Positions 46,342 to 55,892 of a stretch of 64,000 nucleotides of DNA are shown piece after piece. The stretch covers positions 3,286,001 to 3,350,000 of the forward strand of contig NZ_CP024047.1 in assembly GCF_003430825.1 (NCBI RefSeq). The letters are read 5' to 3'. Both the position numbers and the translations under genes were made by a program. Source of the DNA: Natrarchaeobaculum sulfurireducens. Lineage in GTDB: Archaea > Halobacteriota > Halobacteria > Halobacteriales > Natrialbaceae. The notes under the pieces are model-generated. The model was not told the origin of the DNA, ran no database searches, and saw only the letters and a program-made list of their open reading frames with translations. Within the stretch, counting starts at the first letter, position 1; the number at the start of each line of letters is the position of its first letter.

Positions 46342-47598
46342 TCCATCCTCATCGCTAATTTGATCTTCACGGGCTTGATCGGTGGGTGTATCTCCTGTCC
46401 ACGTGAACTTGAGATCTGGCCGTTCAAATCCACGCCGATATTTGTCGGGAAGCAAATCGGTTCCAAACACGTTACCGCACCTCAAGCACGTGTACGAGTA
46501 ATCCCAGTCTCCGCCCTCGTTCTGGTCAATCTCAAAGTGTTCAGTCTCGGGACAAGAGGGACACCGCAATGGGAGCGTGTCGTGTAGTTCATTGAACTCT
46601 TCCTGCGTGAGAAGGGGGCCTTGGTGGTCACAGTCTTGGCAGACGTAGTTTTTCAACTTCGTTTCCCAGCGCTCAATATCTCCATTATGCTGTAGATCAC
46701 CGCCGCATTTTCTGCACTGTGTGTCTATGCTGTCGATCAGAGTCAGGACGTACTCTTCGCCATATTGCTTTGCAGCTCGCTCTACAGGTTTAGGAACCGC
46801 TCGAGTACCTGTTGAAACTGAACTCCGTCTATCAAGGATTTCTTGGACTGCATTGAAGACATCTAGACCAATGACTGCAAGCTGTGGGTTCTCCTTGATA
46901 ACCTCGCCTTCGAGTGTTAGTTGGCCCAGACACAGACGGCTTTGAAGGAGTGTTTTCAGTTGAGAGTCACTTACTGTACGTTCATATCGGTCATTAATTA
47001 TCCGTTTTACTTCCGCCCGGTTTTGCTTTTGCCGATACAACTCGAAGATTTCAGGAATGATCTCTTCACCCTGCTCGGTTAACAAAACGTAATCATTATC
47101 ATCTTTGTAGTAACCGAAAGGCGGCTGTCCGAAAGGCCACTTTCCTTGCTCAAGTTTTCCAATCTGGCCGTCACGCGCATTGTCACGGATTCGCTGATAC
47201 CATTCCCGTGAGAAAACGACCTGGCGAACTAACATCTGGAAGTCGTAAAGATCATCCCAGTCGAAGTAGCCGTGTGTGCCTGCGTAGAGGATGACGTCGG
47301 CTTCCTTCAACCGTTTCAGATATTCGAAACTCTCCCATGGATCCGCCCGAGTAAGACGATCAAGTTTCGAGACGCCAACAATATCAATCTCGCCTTTCTC
47401 TGCAAGAGCTGCAATTTCTTCTAACGATTCCCTTTTTACGGTAGCTGCTGACTCGGCGACTTCCACTTCTTTCCGAACATCTCCGTCAACTCTTTTGACT
47501 TCATTCTCAAGGTTGTTGAGTTGCCTCTCGGTGCTCTGTCCGGCCATTTGGGGACCAGTGCTTACGCGCGAAAGGAGCGCCCACCGGTCGCCATCCAC
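46306..47598 (-). CDS. Serine recombinase 2 with C-terminal zinc ribbons
   Basis: 430 aa. Catalytic domain: LLSRVSTGPQMAGQSTERQ (Ser nucleophile) and DIVGVSKLDRLTRADPW. Recombinase domain: WPFGQPPFGYYKDDNDY. The C-terminus has two Cys clusters (CRKCGGD...CQDC and CPSCPE...CLRCG). The GTG at 47598 (VDGDRWALLSRVS) is preferred because the longer start at 47652 adds a hydrophobic leader atypical of recombinases. It converges and overlaps with the TFB-like gene by 36 bp. It is only distantly related to the recombinase at 44603. Confidence 0.85.
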   Translation of the reverse strand: MDGDRWALLSRVSTGPQMAGQSTERQLNNLENEVKRVDGDVRKEVEVAESAATVKRESLEEIAALAEKGEIDIVGVSKLDRLTRADPWESFEYLKRLKEADVILYAGTHGYFDWDDLYDFQMLVRQVVFSREWYQRIRDNARDGQIGKLEQGKWPFGQPPFGYYKDDNDYVLLTEQGEEIIPEIFELYRQKQNRAEVKRIINDRYERTVSDSQLKTLLQSRLCLGQLTLEGEVIKENPQLAVIGLDVFNAVQEILDRRSSVSTGTRAVPKPVERAAKQYGEEYVLTLIDSIDTQCRKCGGDLQHNGDIERWETKLKNYVCQDCDHQGPLLTQEEFNELHDTLPLRCPSCPETEHFEIDQNEGGDWDYSYTCLRCGNVFGTDLLPDKYRRGFERPDLKFTWTGDTPTDQAREDQISDEDGSGLNQVALTDF

Positions 47599-47710
47599 CT
47601 TATCACGTCGCAAGAGACCTAGCAATAGAGGAAAGAAAATGGCACTCTCCATGAGCAGGAATTGAAGCAGAATAGTCGCTCCTGCTGTAAGGATGATTAT
47701 CCCCGTCTTA

Positions 47711-48843
47711 TAGTGATGTCCAAAGTGATTTACCGGTCTGAATGCAACGAGATGTGATGGGTCGTCTGGACGATATCTCTATAGAAGAGCTTCACGAGCT
47801 TCGAGAGCAGACAGAGGGAGAGATTCCACGGGAGCGAGTGCTTGCGGCGATCGGCCGCAAGCAGGGCGACAAGATCGCGACGCTGGCTGAACGTCACGGG
47901 GTTGTCGAGAAAACCATCCGTAACTGGCTCGATCGGTTCGAGGAAGAACCGATCGAGCAGGCACCCTACGACGACCCTCGACCGGGTGGACCATCGAAAC
48001 TCACCGCTGACGAACGCGAGCAGTTGGAAGAAGCTCTCCAGCAGCCACCGACCGAACTTGGCTACGAGCACCAAGCGTGGTCGCCAAAGCTTCTGCTTCA
48101 CTACGTCAAAGAAGAGTTCGACGTTGAGTACACCGAAAGCCACGCGCGATATCTCTTGCACGAGGCCGGGCTGTCCTGGCGGACAGCGCGGCCTCGCAAT
48201 CACGAAGCCGATCCCGAAGAAGAAGCCGAATTTAAAGAGACAGTCGAAAAAAACGGCCCGAACTGAGCGAGAAGACTGTCGTTGTCGTTGATCAGTTCAC
48301 CAAGCGAGTCGGGACGGTTCAACGACGTGGGTGGTATCCGATTGGCTCGAATCCAACAATAGAGACCTCGAACTCTTGGAAGAAGGTGACAGTGCTCGGC
48401 GCTGTCACCGACGACGGTGACAGCTTCTACTTCTGGACGGAAGAAAACCTGAACAGATTTCACGGGATTCGGCTGTTAGAAGCGTTGAAAGAGAAGTTTG
48501 GGGAGGAGTTAGTGGTATTTCTTGACCGGGCAGGGTACTTCTATGCACGGGATCTGTGGGAACACGTTAGTGGTGAGCGGGCGACCGAAACTGTCGGAGA
48601 CAGTTCGGTCGCCTGCGTGCGTGGAGACGGCCTCGAAGTGTGGTACTTTCCGTCGAAACTCCCCGAGCTGAACCCTGTCGAAGGTTGCTGGGATCAGCTA
48701 AACGAGTGGTTCAAACATCGGTTGATCCCAGATCTCCCGAGGCTGAAACAACATCTAGCGAGAGGAATCTCACAGATCAACGAACCAAACATCTGGAATT
48801 ATCTGTGTCCCTGATGAACGGTAAAAATACATCTGCATCACTA
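47711..48843. mobile_element. IS630-family insertion sequence
   Basis: Terminal inverted repeats start GTGATG on the left (47713) and end CATCAC on the right (48841), continuing with a shared TTACCG-type inner part, and TA dinucleotides flank both ends as expected for IS630/Tc1 insertion at TA. The element is about 1.13 kb, with one transposase read by -1 frameshift. It is inserted between the start of serine recombinase 2 and the broken gene at 49077. Confidence 0.85.
47742..48814 (+). CDS. IS630-family transposase, produced by -1 frameshift
   Basis: The first frame (47742-48266) gives a helix-turn-helix/paired domain protein (AIGRKQGDKIATLAERHGV; LEEALQQPPTELGYEHQAW). The frame then ends, while the -1 frame carries the DDE catalytic half (TVVVVDQFTKRVG; LVVFLDRAGYFYA; LPELNPVEGCWDQ). 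The switch lies at 48248-48254, A-AAA-AAC, a canonical slippery heptamer with zero-frame codons AAA-AAC inside a run of seven A. Full length is about 357 aa. Frameshifting of this kind is known for IS630 elements. Confidence 0.85.
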
Positions 48844-49076
48844 TTAGTAGGGATGGACTGTGCATATTTTCGCGCATATGCACTTGATGACTTTAGGATG
48901 GACAGCTCACCTATACCTGTGCTGTCCATCTTTCTTATATAGACTCTATACAGATCTGCCGAAGTTGTGTTTCCTGAGGGCATCCGCACCAACTCTACTG
49001 GTGAAACCCAGCCGAATGCCGCGCTGGACACCCCTTTTCCCCCTACGTTTATAAGGGGTTGTTTGAGTTAGTGATT

Positions 49077-50342
49077 ATGAACGATAAGATAGCAAAAAGG
49101 TTAGAAGAGAAACGAGCAGCACATCTGGGCCCAGAATTAATCGGGCTTGCAAAGAATAGGCCCAGCAGCGATTCAAAATACCTATCCAAGGCGTCAACTG
49201 AATACATTCTGACTGGTAAATCTGGATCATACGAAGAGGGAGACTTAGAAAATCGGATCAGTAATAGAGTATCAGATATTCCGATTCGGATTCAACGTCT
49301 AATAAATGATCTAGCTATTCTTTCGTTCGGTTGATACTTAGGCGATACCAGCCGTCAGTGGGACGAAATTCTCAATATAAAAGGGTACGCTGCTGAACTT
49401 TCGGCACAGAAAACGGTCTCAACAGCGGCTCATCCGGCGACGAGACTTGGGTATGATTTGGGATTGGGGATTAACGAATTGATATGTAGTGAAAAAGACG
49501 GTCAGCGTGGTATTGAATTCCTTTGGGGTATAATCTTATCACAATCTGCTACAGCAACGGGTGATAAGGAAGTAGAAGTGAAAAAGATCTACGAAATATT
49601 AGATGAATTAGAACTAAGACTTGAAAATACAGTTGAAAGCTCTTGCTCTCATCCTGAACCAGACACGGATCCAAATTCAGTATCGGATTTCGAAATCGCA
49701 TCAAAAGTATACGCAGAAGATGAAATAATTGAAAATCTAGAGAGATATGGTGTGGAACCTACACCACACCTTCTCCGAAGTTATAGCAATCTAGTCAGAA
49801 ACCAGACTTATAAAAACGAGATAAATATCCAAGAAGCAGCTGAAAAAGTAGTTGAACAGGGGGTCAATCCGCTGCTTGTAAAATCTGCAAAAGTAAGATC
49901 CAATCTGGTTGATGAGTGGAATACAATTGATCAGGCATCAGTTCCTGGAGTAGATGTGAAAGATATCCTTAATATTGTTTGGGAAAACAGAGAAATATCT
50001 CTTAGCTCTGCTGATATAGCCAGCAGTCTAGGAAATGAATGGGGATACAAAAAACAAGTTACCAATTCACTGAACAGGTTATCCGAAGATGGGAAAAATC
50101 CAGCAGAAAGCCTCCAAACCACGTATGAACACGATGAACTGATCTGTTGGAGAAATAACAGTTGGAGGCTGACTAGTTGGGGTGACCTGCTTTGTTTCTT
50201 TGTTTTTGAGAGAAGTATGGATTCGGAGTGGATCCAACAGTCTATATCTCAAATTGATCTTCAGGGAGATCCGCCCGATCGAGACCCATCAGATCCATAT
50301 GTGATCTTAGAACGGGGTATGAAGAAATCTACTATCGAATGA
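49077..50342 (+). pseudogene. Unrecognised protein gene interrupted by one in-frame TGA
   Basis: Reading from ATG 49077 gives 85 codons, a TGA at 49332-49334, then the same frame stays open to 50342 with no start codon of note until TTG 49458. Joined, the product would be about 421 aa, encoded in AT-rich DNA. The part after TGA begins YLGDTSRQWDEILNIKGY and the C-terminal part ends with SSADIASSLGNEWGYKKQVT and NRLSEDG, a possible winged-helix. A Trp codon TGG changed to TGA is the simplest reading; the sense of the join (SFG-x-YLG) suggests nothing is lost. Stop readthrough or two proteins are less likely. Its own stop codon lies inside the ISH1-type insertion target. Confidence 0.6.
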
Positions 50343-50345
50343 ATC

Positions 50346-51250
50346 GGCCGTGGTGAATCACCATACGGCGATTGATTTGCCTAGCTCACAGCACGCTTGA
50401 TGTTGTAGACGACACATATCAGAACGATCTCACGGAACTCACGACACCAGCTTCGCGCACGCACGACGTGGCCGAGCGTGCGCTTGATCACCGAGAAGAC
50501 GGTCTCAGACAACGCTCTCTGGCCGTAGAGAGTCCCATCGATCCGCGCGTTGTGTGCGTGATCAATGGGACGGAACTCTCGATGCTTGATCAGCGGTCGT
50601 ACGTCCTCTTCCTGGAGTTTATCACGTAATCGTTGCCAGTCGTAGCCTTTGTCGGCGGGCGAGTTGCCAGCCGATCTTCGTGTCGTGACGTTTCTCGGTT
50701 GTGCAATGAACGTCGAGGACAGCCCGTGATGCTGCATCGACGAGAGCGGTTGTTTTGAGCCTCTGAACCCGGTAATTCGTCCGGCGGCAGTAGTGTTTGC
50801 TGGCGTTTTCGCGGTCGAAAAACGTCGCGTCCATCGCTGCATGACCAGATGGCTCGTGCAACTGCGCCGACAGGCGCAGCAGCACTCGCCAGACCGCCAT
50901 CTTGATCCTATCAAACGCTTTTACTAACGTCGAGTGGTCAGGGAGATCGGCCTTCTCAAGGCCGATCTCCGCCAGTATTTGTGGCATCTCGCTCAAGAGA
51001 TCGAGCGCTTCGCGGTAGGACTTCTCCAAGTAAACCCGCAGACAATGTAGCGAAACAACGGCGTAGTCGGCGAATCCGCCGCCACCCTGCGGGGCGGCAG
51101 ATTCGCCTCGACCACCAACAGCATTTTTAGCTAATCGCACTGCTTTCTTCGTGAAGCGGGAAATCTTCGACATGGACATCGGCGGTTTCCCGCTTCATCT
51201 TCCTAGTTCTGACGATTCAAGTCGCCGCAGTCTGGCGATTCACCAGTGCC
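50346..51250. mobile_element. ISH1-type IS5 element, copy 1 (defective)
   Basis: 905 bp. Terminal inverted repeats begin GGCCGTGGTGAATCACC on the left and, read inward from the right, GGCACTGGTGAATCGCC. Flanks are AATGAATC (50338-50345) and AATGAATT (51251-51258), an 8-bp duplication with one change. About 35 bp shorter than the intact copy 2. Confidence 0.85.
50381..51179 (-). pseudogene. IS5-family transposase, frameshifted
   Basis: The N-terminal part (51179 to about 50650) matches the intact transposase at 53581-54438: GGGGFADYAVVSLHCLRVYL, then AAMDATFFDRENASKHYC with the first DDE Asp. After IGWQLARR the frame changes, and the C-terminal part (ADKGYDWQRLRDKL, SETVFSVIKRTLG with the other Asp and the Glu) is in another frame. 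Comparison with copy 2 suggests a small deletion between LARR and ADKGYD of about 35 bp. It is not expected to be active. Confidence 0.85.
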
Positions 51251-51404
51251 AATGAATTGCAATCTCGTTTCGCGATTCAACAGTATTGTCTGGCTTATCT
51301 GTGATGTATTTGTCTGATTCCTATTCTAACCACTTATATGCTCCTTCTGAAACCCCCTTTCTGAGGCAGCTACGCATGGGTTATCACCCTTTGCTCTCAT
51401 AGAG

Positions 51405-52352
51405 ATGCCACCTCGGACTCACGGATCTGCTGTTCAACAAAAAGAGAGATTCAATTCTGTGGTTGAGAGGGACAAGAACTCTTTCGATTCTCTTGACGAT
51501 GCAATTGAGTCCTATCTAGATGAATTATCTGGTAGTGTTCCCGATTCTACCTTTTGGTCCCAGCAAACTACAATCACGAGATTTAGAGAAGAGGTTAGTA
51601 CTCTTCATTCTTCAGAGGACTGCTTAGAAAGTCATCAAATTTGTACTTTTATCAATCAGGTATTAGAGAACACTACCGCTGAGGTCAGCACAATCTGTGG
51701 GTGGGTTAATGATTTGATTAGTCTTCAAGCATATATTCATCACCAAGATCCTACTATTCTCAAGAAACGCCTGCTATCAGAGTTAGAAGAGTCAGAAATA
51801 TTGGATGGTAGGGTGATTACTGAATATCTCTTTAAGGATACACTTGGAAGCGATATCCAAGGGTATTCTGAACGGGTTTTAACATTAGTAGCATACCTCC
51901 GTCAGTACCAATTTGGTACTCGAGTTCACGTATATGTAGAACTCATACTTGACACATGTAGCCAACCAGGGTATGTACGCGATCTTGAGCTTGAAGACAT
52001 CAATTTGGATAACGATACGGTCGTAATCTCGATCCCAGAAACGCACCTTGTAAGCAAGGCTGGTCTCGTAACACAGAGAGTTGCAAATATTTCTCCAGAA
52101 ACTTCTGAAGCTCTTGAAGAGTTCATAGCCTATGAACGGAAAGAGCCTACAGAAATCTCTGATAACCCACTATTGACGACTTCCCATGGGAGGGCGAGTG
52201 AATCGACGCTTCGACGGGAAGTGAAACAAGCCAGTGAGAGCGCAGAGGAATATCCTGTTGTAGCGTCACCCCTCACACGACACCAAACTAGTTGTATCGT
52301 CCCCAGTGAAATCTGGCAGTGTTCCATTTTGCAGTTCCTGGAAAGACAATGA
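51405..52352 (+). CDS. Tyrosine-recombinase-like protein lacking catalytic residues
   Basis: 315 aa. The middle resembles an integrase catalytic domain (LILDTCSQPGYVRDLELEDI, where active enzymes have TG.R..E...L), and PLLTTSHGRASESTLRREVK fits the strand-helix part. The Arg of box I is missing (QPGYVRDL) and the C-terminus, LTRHQTSCIVPSEIW, has neither the HxxR box nor a catalytic Tyr. So it is either a degenerate partner protein or a truncated gene whose C-terminal coding was replaced. Its stop overlaps the ATG of a proper tyrosine recombinase (ATGA at 52349-52352). A TATATG-containing A/T stretch precedes the start. Confidence 0.6.
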   Translation: MPPRTHGSAVQQKERFNSVVERDKNSFDSLDDAIESYLDELSGSVPDSTFWSQQTTITRFREEVSTLHSSEDCLESHQICTFINQVLENTTAEVSTICGWVNDLISLQAYIHHQDPTILKKRLLSELEESEILDGRVITEYLFKDTLGSDIQGYSERVLTLVAYLRQYQFGTRVHVYVELILDTCSQPGYVRDLELEDINLDNDTVVISIPETHLVSKAGLVTQRVANISPETSEALEEFIAYERKEPTEISDNPLLTTSHGRASESTLRREVKQASESAEEYPVVASPLTRHQTSCIVPSEIWQCSILQFLERQ

Positions 52353-53479
52353 ACGAGAATATTGTCTGTCTGCTGTCGGAGATCGATGATCCTGAGACCA
52401 TCGAAAAAGTGCTGAAGCAAATGGACGTGAACGACACGTCCCAAGGGAATTCTTCTCGGAATAGATTTGCTAGAGCCACCCTCTCTGATCTCTACAAACG
52501 ATTTCTTTCGCGCAGGCAGAATCGGAGCCCGTCAACGCGGGCCCAGTACAAGCGAACTATTCCTCGATTCGTTGAATTCGCAGAAGACAACGACATTACG
52601 AACCCAGTAGAGATTTCTTCACCGTTGGTTGATGCGTACGTCGACCACTTACAGTCAGAATATGACTCCGACGCAACGATCCTTACGTATACGAAGAACG
52701 CACGCACATGGCTTCGGTGGCTCAGCCAACGGGAACTATGCGACGAATCAATTTACAGGATCCTCAATAAGGAGGAACTGGGTCTGACTCCGAGAGCACG
52801 TGACGAGGCCATTCCGAAATCTGAAGCCACAGGTCTCCTTCATCGACTCCGGCGACGCCGACGAGGTTCAGGTATGCATGCTCTCACAGAGCTTCTCTGG
52901 AACGGTGGACCACGTATTGGTGGCGTACACTCTCTCGATGTCCCTGATTTTGATCCCGAAATGGAAGAACTCCGCTTCCGTCACAGACCGGCAACAGGAA
53001 CGAGGCTAAAGAATGGAAACGAAAACTCGAACACGGCTGGTGATGGTGAGCGGAACATCGTGTTAAAAGACGAGGTCATAAGCGCAATACAATTGTATAT
53101 CGAGACAGAACGGCCTGACGTTACTGACGAGTACGGCCGAGAGCCGCTATTTGCGACAGAATACGGACGGGCATCTCGGTCGACACTTCGCCGATGGGTG
53201 TACGAAGCTACGAGCTGCCGCTGGAGTCCAAGAGATGCGGATGATTGCTCGTGCGATGGTAGCTGTAATCCTGATTCGAACGTATGTCCGGAGTCTTATT
53301 ACCCACATGCGATCCGTCGAGGATCGATTGTCAACCATCTCAGCGGTGGCCTTCGGAGAGAGCGAGCAAGTGAGCGATTTGATGTCTCTGTGAAGGTGAT
53401 CAAGAAGCACTACGACCCACGCACGGAGCAGGATCGTCTCAACGATCGGCGGGAAGCAGTCAAGCAGTCGTGGAATTGA
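52349..53479 (+). CDS. Tyrosine recombinase (phage-integrase/XerCD type)
   Basis: 376 aa. An N-terminal SAM-like core-binding domain (SPSTRAQYKRTIPRFVEFAE, LTYTKNARTWLRWLSQREL) is followed by the catalytic domain: Arg in WNGGPRIGGVHSL, the YYPHAIRRGSI box (HxxR), and the catalytic Tyr in KVIKKHYDPRTEQDRL. A Cys-rich insertion CSCDGSCNPDSNVCPESYY precedes the HxxR box, as in many haloarchaeal integrases. The start at 52349 overlaps the preceding degenerate recombinase-like gene. Flanked by ISH1-type copies on both sides; it may have been the integrase of the island. Confidence 0.85.
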   Translation: MNENIVCLLSEIDDPETIEKVLKQMDVNDTSQGNSSRNRFARATLSDLYKRFLSRRQNRSPSTRAQYKRTIPRFVEFAEDNDITNPVEISSPLVDAYVDHLQSEYDSDATILTYTKNARTWLRWLSQRELCDESIYRILNKEELGLTPRARDEAIPKSEATGLLHRLRRRRRGSGMHALTELLWNGGPRIGGVHSLDVPDFDPEMEELRFRHRPATGTRLKNGNENSNTAGDGERNIVLKDEVISAIQLYIETERPDVTDEYGREPLFATEYGRASRSTLRRWVYEATSCRWSPRDADDCSCDGSCNPDSNVCPESYYPHAIRRGSIVNHLSGGLRRERASERFDVSVKVIKKHYDPRTEQDRLNDRREAVKQSWN

Positions 53480-53572
53480 GAGCTGATTGGAGACTTCTAC
53501 CATATAGAAGATGCTCGCAACTTCATGAAAGATTAGGCGTGTATCTTGAACTGAGCGCCAATCAGATTAAAC

Positions 53573-54512
53573 GGCCGTGTTTAATCGCATGACGGGAGCG
53601 GAATTTCCTGTTTTGCGGCCTTCTTGATGTTGTAAACCGCACACATCAGCGCAATCTCACGAAATTCTCGGTACCATGTCCGCGCTCGCAGGGCGACGCC
53701 CAGCGAGCGCTTGACAGACGAGAAGACGGTTTCCGACATGGCTCGTTGACCGTAGAGTTCGTCATCAATCCGCGCGTTATGCGCGTGATCGTACGGTGCA
53801 TGGACGCAGTGCTTGATCAACGGCCGAATGTCGAGTTCTCGGAGGTCTTCTCGAAGCCAGTTACAGTCGTAGCCCTTGTCCGCTGTGAGGACGCGCAACT
53901 CGCCCGCGTGCTTGCGGGCGAGTTGCTCACAGATTTCTGCATCACTTCCTTCCCACGTCGTAGTACAGTGAAGATCGAGAATCGCTTGCGTCTCTGTATC
54001 GACGAGTTTCGTCACTTTCATCGTCTGAACGTGGTAGTTTGTTCGTCGGCAGTAGTGGCGACTTGCACGAGAGCGGTCGAAGTACGTCGCGTCGATCGTG
54101 CCGATCTCACCAGTCTCGTGCAGCTGCGCTGAATAGCGCAGCAGCACTCGGCACACACTCATCTCAAGTCTATCGAACGCTAGACATAGTGTGGATGGAT
54201 GAGGGAGATCGGCCGGTTCAAGGCCGATCTTCCGGATTATTCGTGGCATCTCCGTGAGGATGTCGATGGTCATCCGATAGGACGTCCCGAGGTAAATTCG
54301 CAAGCAGTGAAGCGGAATCATCGCATAATCGGCGAACCCGCCGCCGCCTTCCGGGGCGGCGGGTTCGTCCGTGTCGTCAGCAACTCTTTTAGCAGTCCAG
54401 ACACAGCGTTCGGTGAAGCGGAAGATTTGGGTTGGCACAACTTCCCGTCTTCCGCTTCAACACCGTGATTCTAACGACTCAACTTGACGCAGTCTAGCGA
54501 TTAAACAGAGCC
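53573..54512. mobile_element. ISH1-type IS5 element, copy 2 (intact)
   Basis: 940 bp. TIRs GGCCGTGTTTAATCGC on the left and GGCTCTGTTTAATCGC read inward on the right. A perfect 8-bp duplication GATTAAAC flanks it (53565-53572 and 54513-54520). TIR sequence differs at the centre from copies 1 and 3 (GTTTAATC instead of GGTGAATC), so this is a related but distinct IS. Confidence 0.9.
53581..54438 (-). CDS. IS5-family (ISH1 group) transposase
   Basis: 285 aa, complete. DDE triad: Asp in GTIDATYFDRSRAS, Asp in VLTADKGYDCNWL, Glu in MSETVFSSVKRSLG, which with the flanking Tyr-Arg residues is typical of IS4/IS5. The 8-bp target duplication assigns it to the ISH1 group. It is the only complete transposase of its kind here and could mobilise the deleted copies and the MITE if TIR specificity allows. 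Confidence 0.93.
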   Translation of the reverse strand: MPTQIFRFTERCVWTAKRVADDTDEPAAPEGGGGFADYAMIPLHCLRIYLGTSYRMTIDILTEMPRIIRKIGLEPADLPHPSTLCLAFDRLEMSVCRVLLRYSAQLHETGEIGTIDATYFDRSRASRHYCRRTNYHVQTMKVTKLVDTETQAILDLHCTTTWEGSDAEICEQLARKHAGELRVLTADKGYDCNWLREDLRELDIRPLIKHCVHAPYDHAHNARIDDELYGQRAMSETVFSSVKRSLGVALRARTWYREFREIALMCAVYNIKKAAKQEIPLPSCD

Positions 54513-54549
54513 GATTAAACGCGCTGTGATCAGTCAGTAGAGTAGAATA

Positions 54550-55197
54550 ATGGGCCGTGGTGAATCGCCATACGGCGCTTGATTTCGTTAGTTGACGGCA
54601 CGCTTGATGTTGTAGACGACACACAGCAGGACGATTTCACGGAACTCACGATACCAGCTACGCGCACGCACGGCGTTGCCGAGCGTGTGCTTGACCACCG
54701 AGAAGACGGTCTCAGACAACGCTCTCTGCCCGTAGAGAGTCCCATCGATTCGCGCGTTATACGCGTGATCGATGGGACGGAACTCTCGATGCTTGATCAG
54801 CGGTCTTATGAACTCTTCCCTGAGCTTGTCACCGCCAGACCGCCATCTTGATCCTGTCAAACGCTTGCAGTAGCGTCGAGTGGTCTGGGAGATCGGTCTT
54901 CTCAAGGCCGATCTCCGCCAGTATTTGCGGCATCTCGCTCAAGAGATCGAGCACTTCGCGGTAGGATTTCTCCAGGTAAATCCGGAGACAATGCAGCGAA
55001 ACAACGGCATAGTCAGCGAATCCGCCGCTACCCTGCGGGGCGGCGGATTCGCCTCGGCCACCAACGGCACTTTTAGCCAACGTCACGACCTTCCCAGTGA
55101 AGCGGGAAATTTTGGACATGAACCATCCACCGTTTCCCGCTTCAACTCCCTAGTTGTAACGGATCAAGTCGGCGCAGCCTGGCGATTCACCAGAGCC
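54550..55197. mobile_element. ISH1-type IS5 element, copy 3 (internally deleted)
   Basis: 648 bp. TIRs GGCCGTGGTGAATCGCC / GGCTCTGGTGAATCGCC, with perfect 8-bp duplication GAATAATG at 54542-54549 and 55198-55205. It is nearly identical to copy 1 outside a deletion of roughly 260 bp that removes the middle of the transposase. Only 29 bp separate its left duplication from copy 2's right duplication. Confidence 0.9.
54588..55119 (-). pseudogene. IS5-family transposase remnant
   Basis: N-terminal 96 residues (SGGFADYAVVSLHCLRIYLE) stop abruptly after KMAVWR, and the C-terminal part (EFIRPLIKHREFRPIDHAYN, SETVFSVVKHTLG) continues in another frame. The region with the first and second DDE aspartates is missing. 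Together with intact TIRs and target duplication this points to deletion after insertion. Confidence 0.85.
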
Positions 55198-55488
55198 GAA
55201 TAATGTAATGTGGCAGAACATGAATGCTCATTCCTTGTTAAGCAAGGTGTGGGAAATATCAATGAGGGGTTCAGCAGGAAGGGAGAACTCGATATCGATT
55301 CCCGGTAGGAATTAACTTCTAACGGCCGAATTAGGATATACGCCAGATTTGACCTCCCTTGTGTCGCAAGATGTCCGTGACTGACGCCATTGGCGCAACT
55401 GACTCAATCTGACACGTTAGCGGATTCTATTACAGGCAGCTCAGTAAAACATTCAACCATTTTCGAGATTAACGCCGATTAAGTAGTC

Positions 55489-55821
55489 CTACGAGCTGTT
55501 GTCACTCTCTTTGAGTTTAGCAAGTAAGTCGGTTTGTTCAGCCTCAATAAGATCGCAGTACTCAACCACCGTGTTTGGATGCTTCAAGTAGAGAGTCTCG
55601 CCATCTCTGCGAGAAACAGGAGAGCTTTCATGAGCTACGAGTGCCATACACGTTTTTCTGACGAGGGCCTTTGGTTCTTGAGATCCGCAAAACCGCCCAT
55701 ATAAGTCGTCTATCGTAGCTTCTTGGCCGGAAACGGTTTGGAGCTTTTTGAGAAGTTTCTGAGCGAGCTTTCTCACGTCTTTTGGATTATCCTCTTCGAG
55801 AGGACGACCTGTGAACGACAC
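55489..55821 (-). CDS. Hypothetical 110-aa protein
   Basis: Not recognised. It is charged, with a helical middle (RKLAQKLLKKLQTVSGQEA) and a segment LVRKTCMALVAHESSPVS then TLYLKHPNTVVEYCDL, which together could form a small winged-helix-like fold. It is divergent from the wHTH gene at 55893, and an A/T-rich promoter stretch (TTTTATAG, 55847-55854) lies between them. It may be an accessory regulator; confidence in its being a gene rests on length, codon pattern and promoter position. Confidence 0.5.
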   Translation of the reverse strand: MSFTGRPLEEDNPKDVRKLAQKLLKKLQTVSGQEATIDDLYGRFCGSQEPKALVRKTCMALVAHESSPVSRRDGETLYLKHPNTVVEYCDLIEAEQTDLLAKLKESDNSS

Positions 55822-55892
55822 CTAGTTTAACTCTCGTTGTTTGACCTTTTATAGTATTTGGACTAAATAGCTATCCACAAGATCAACAGCAT

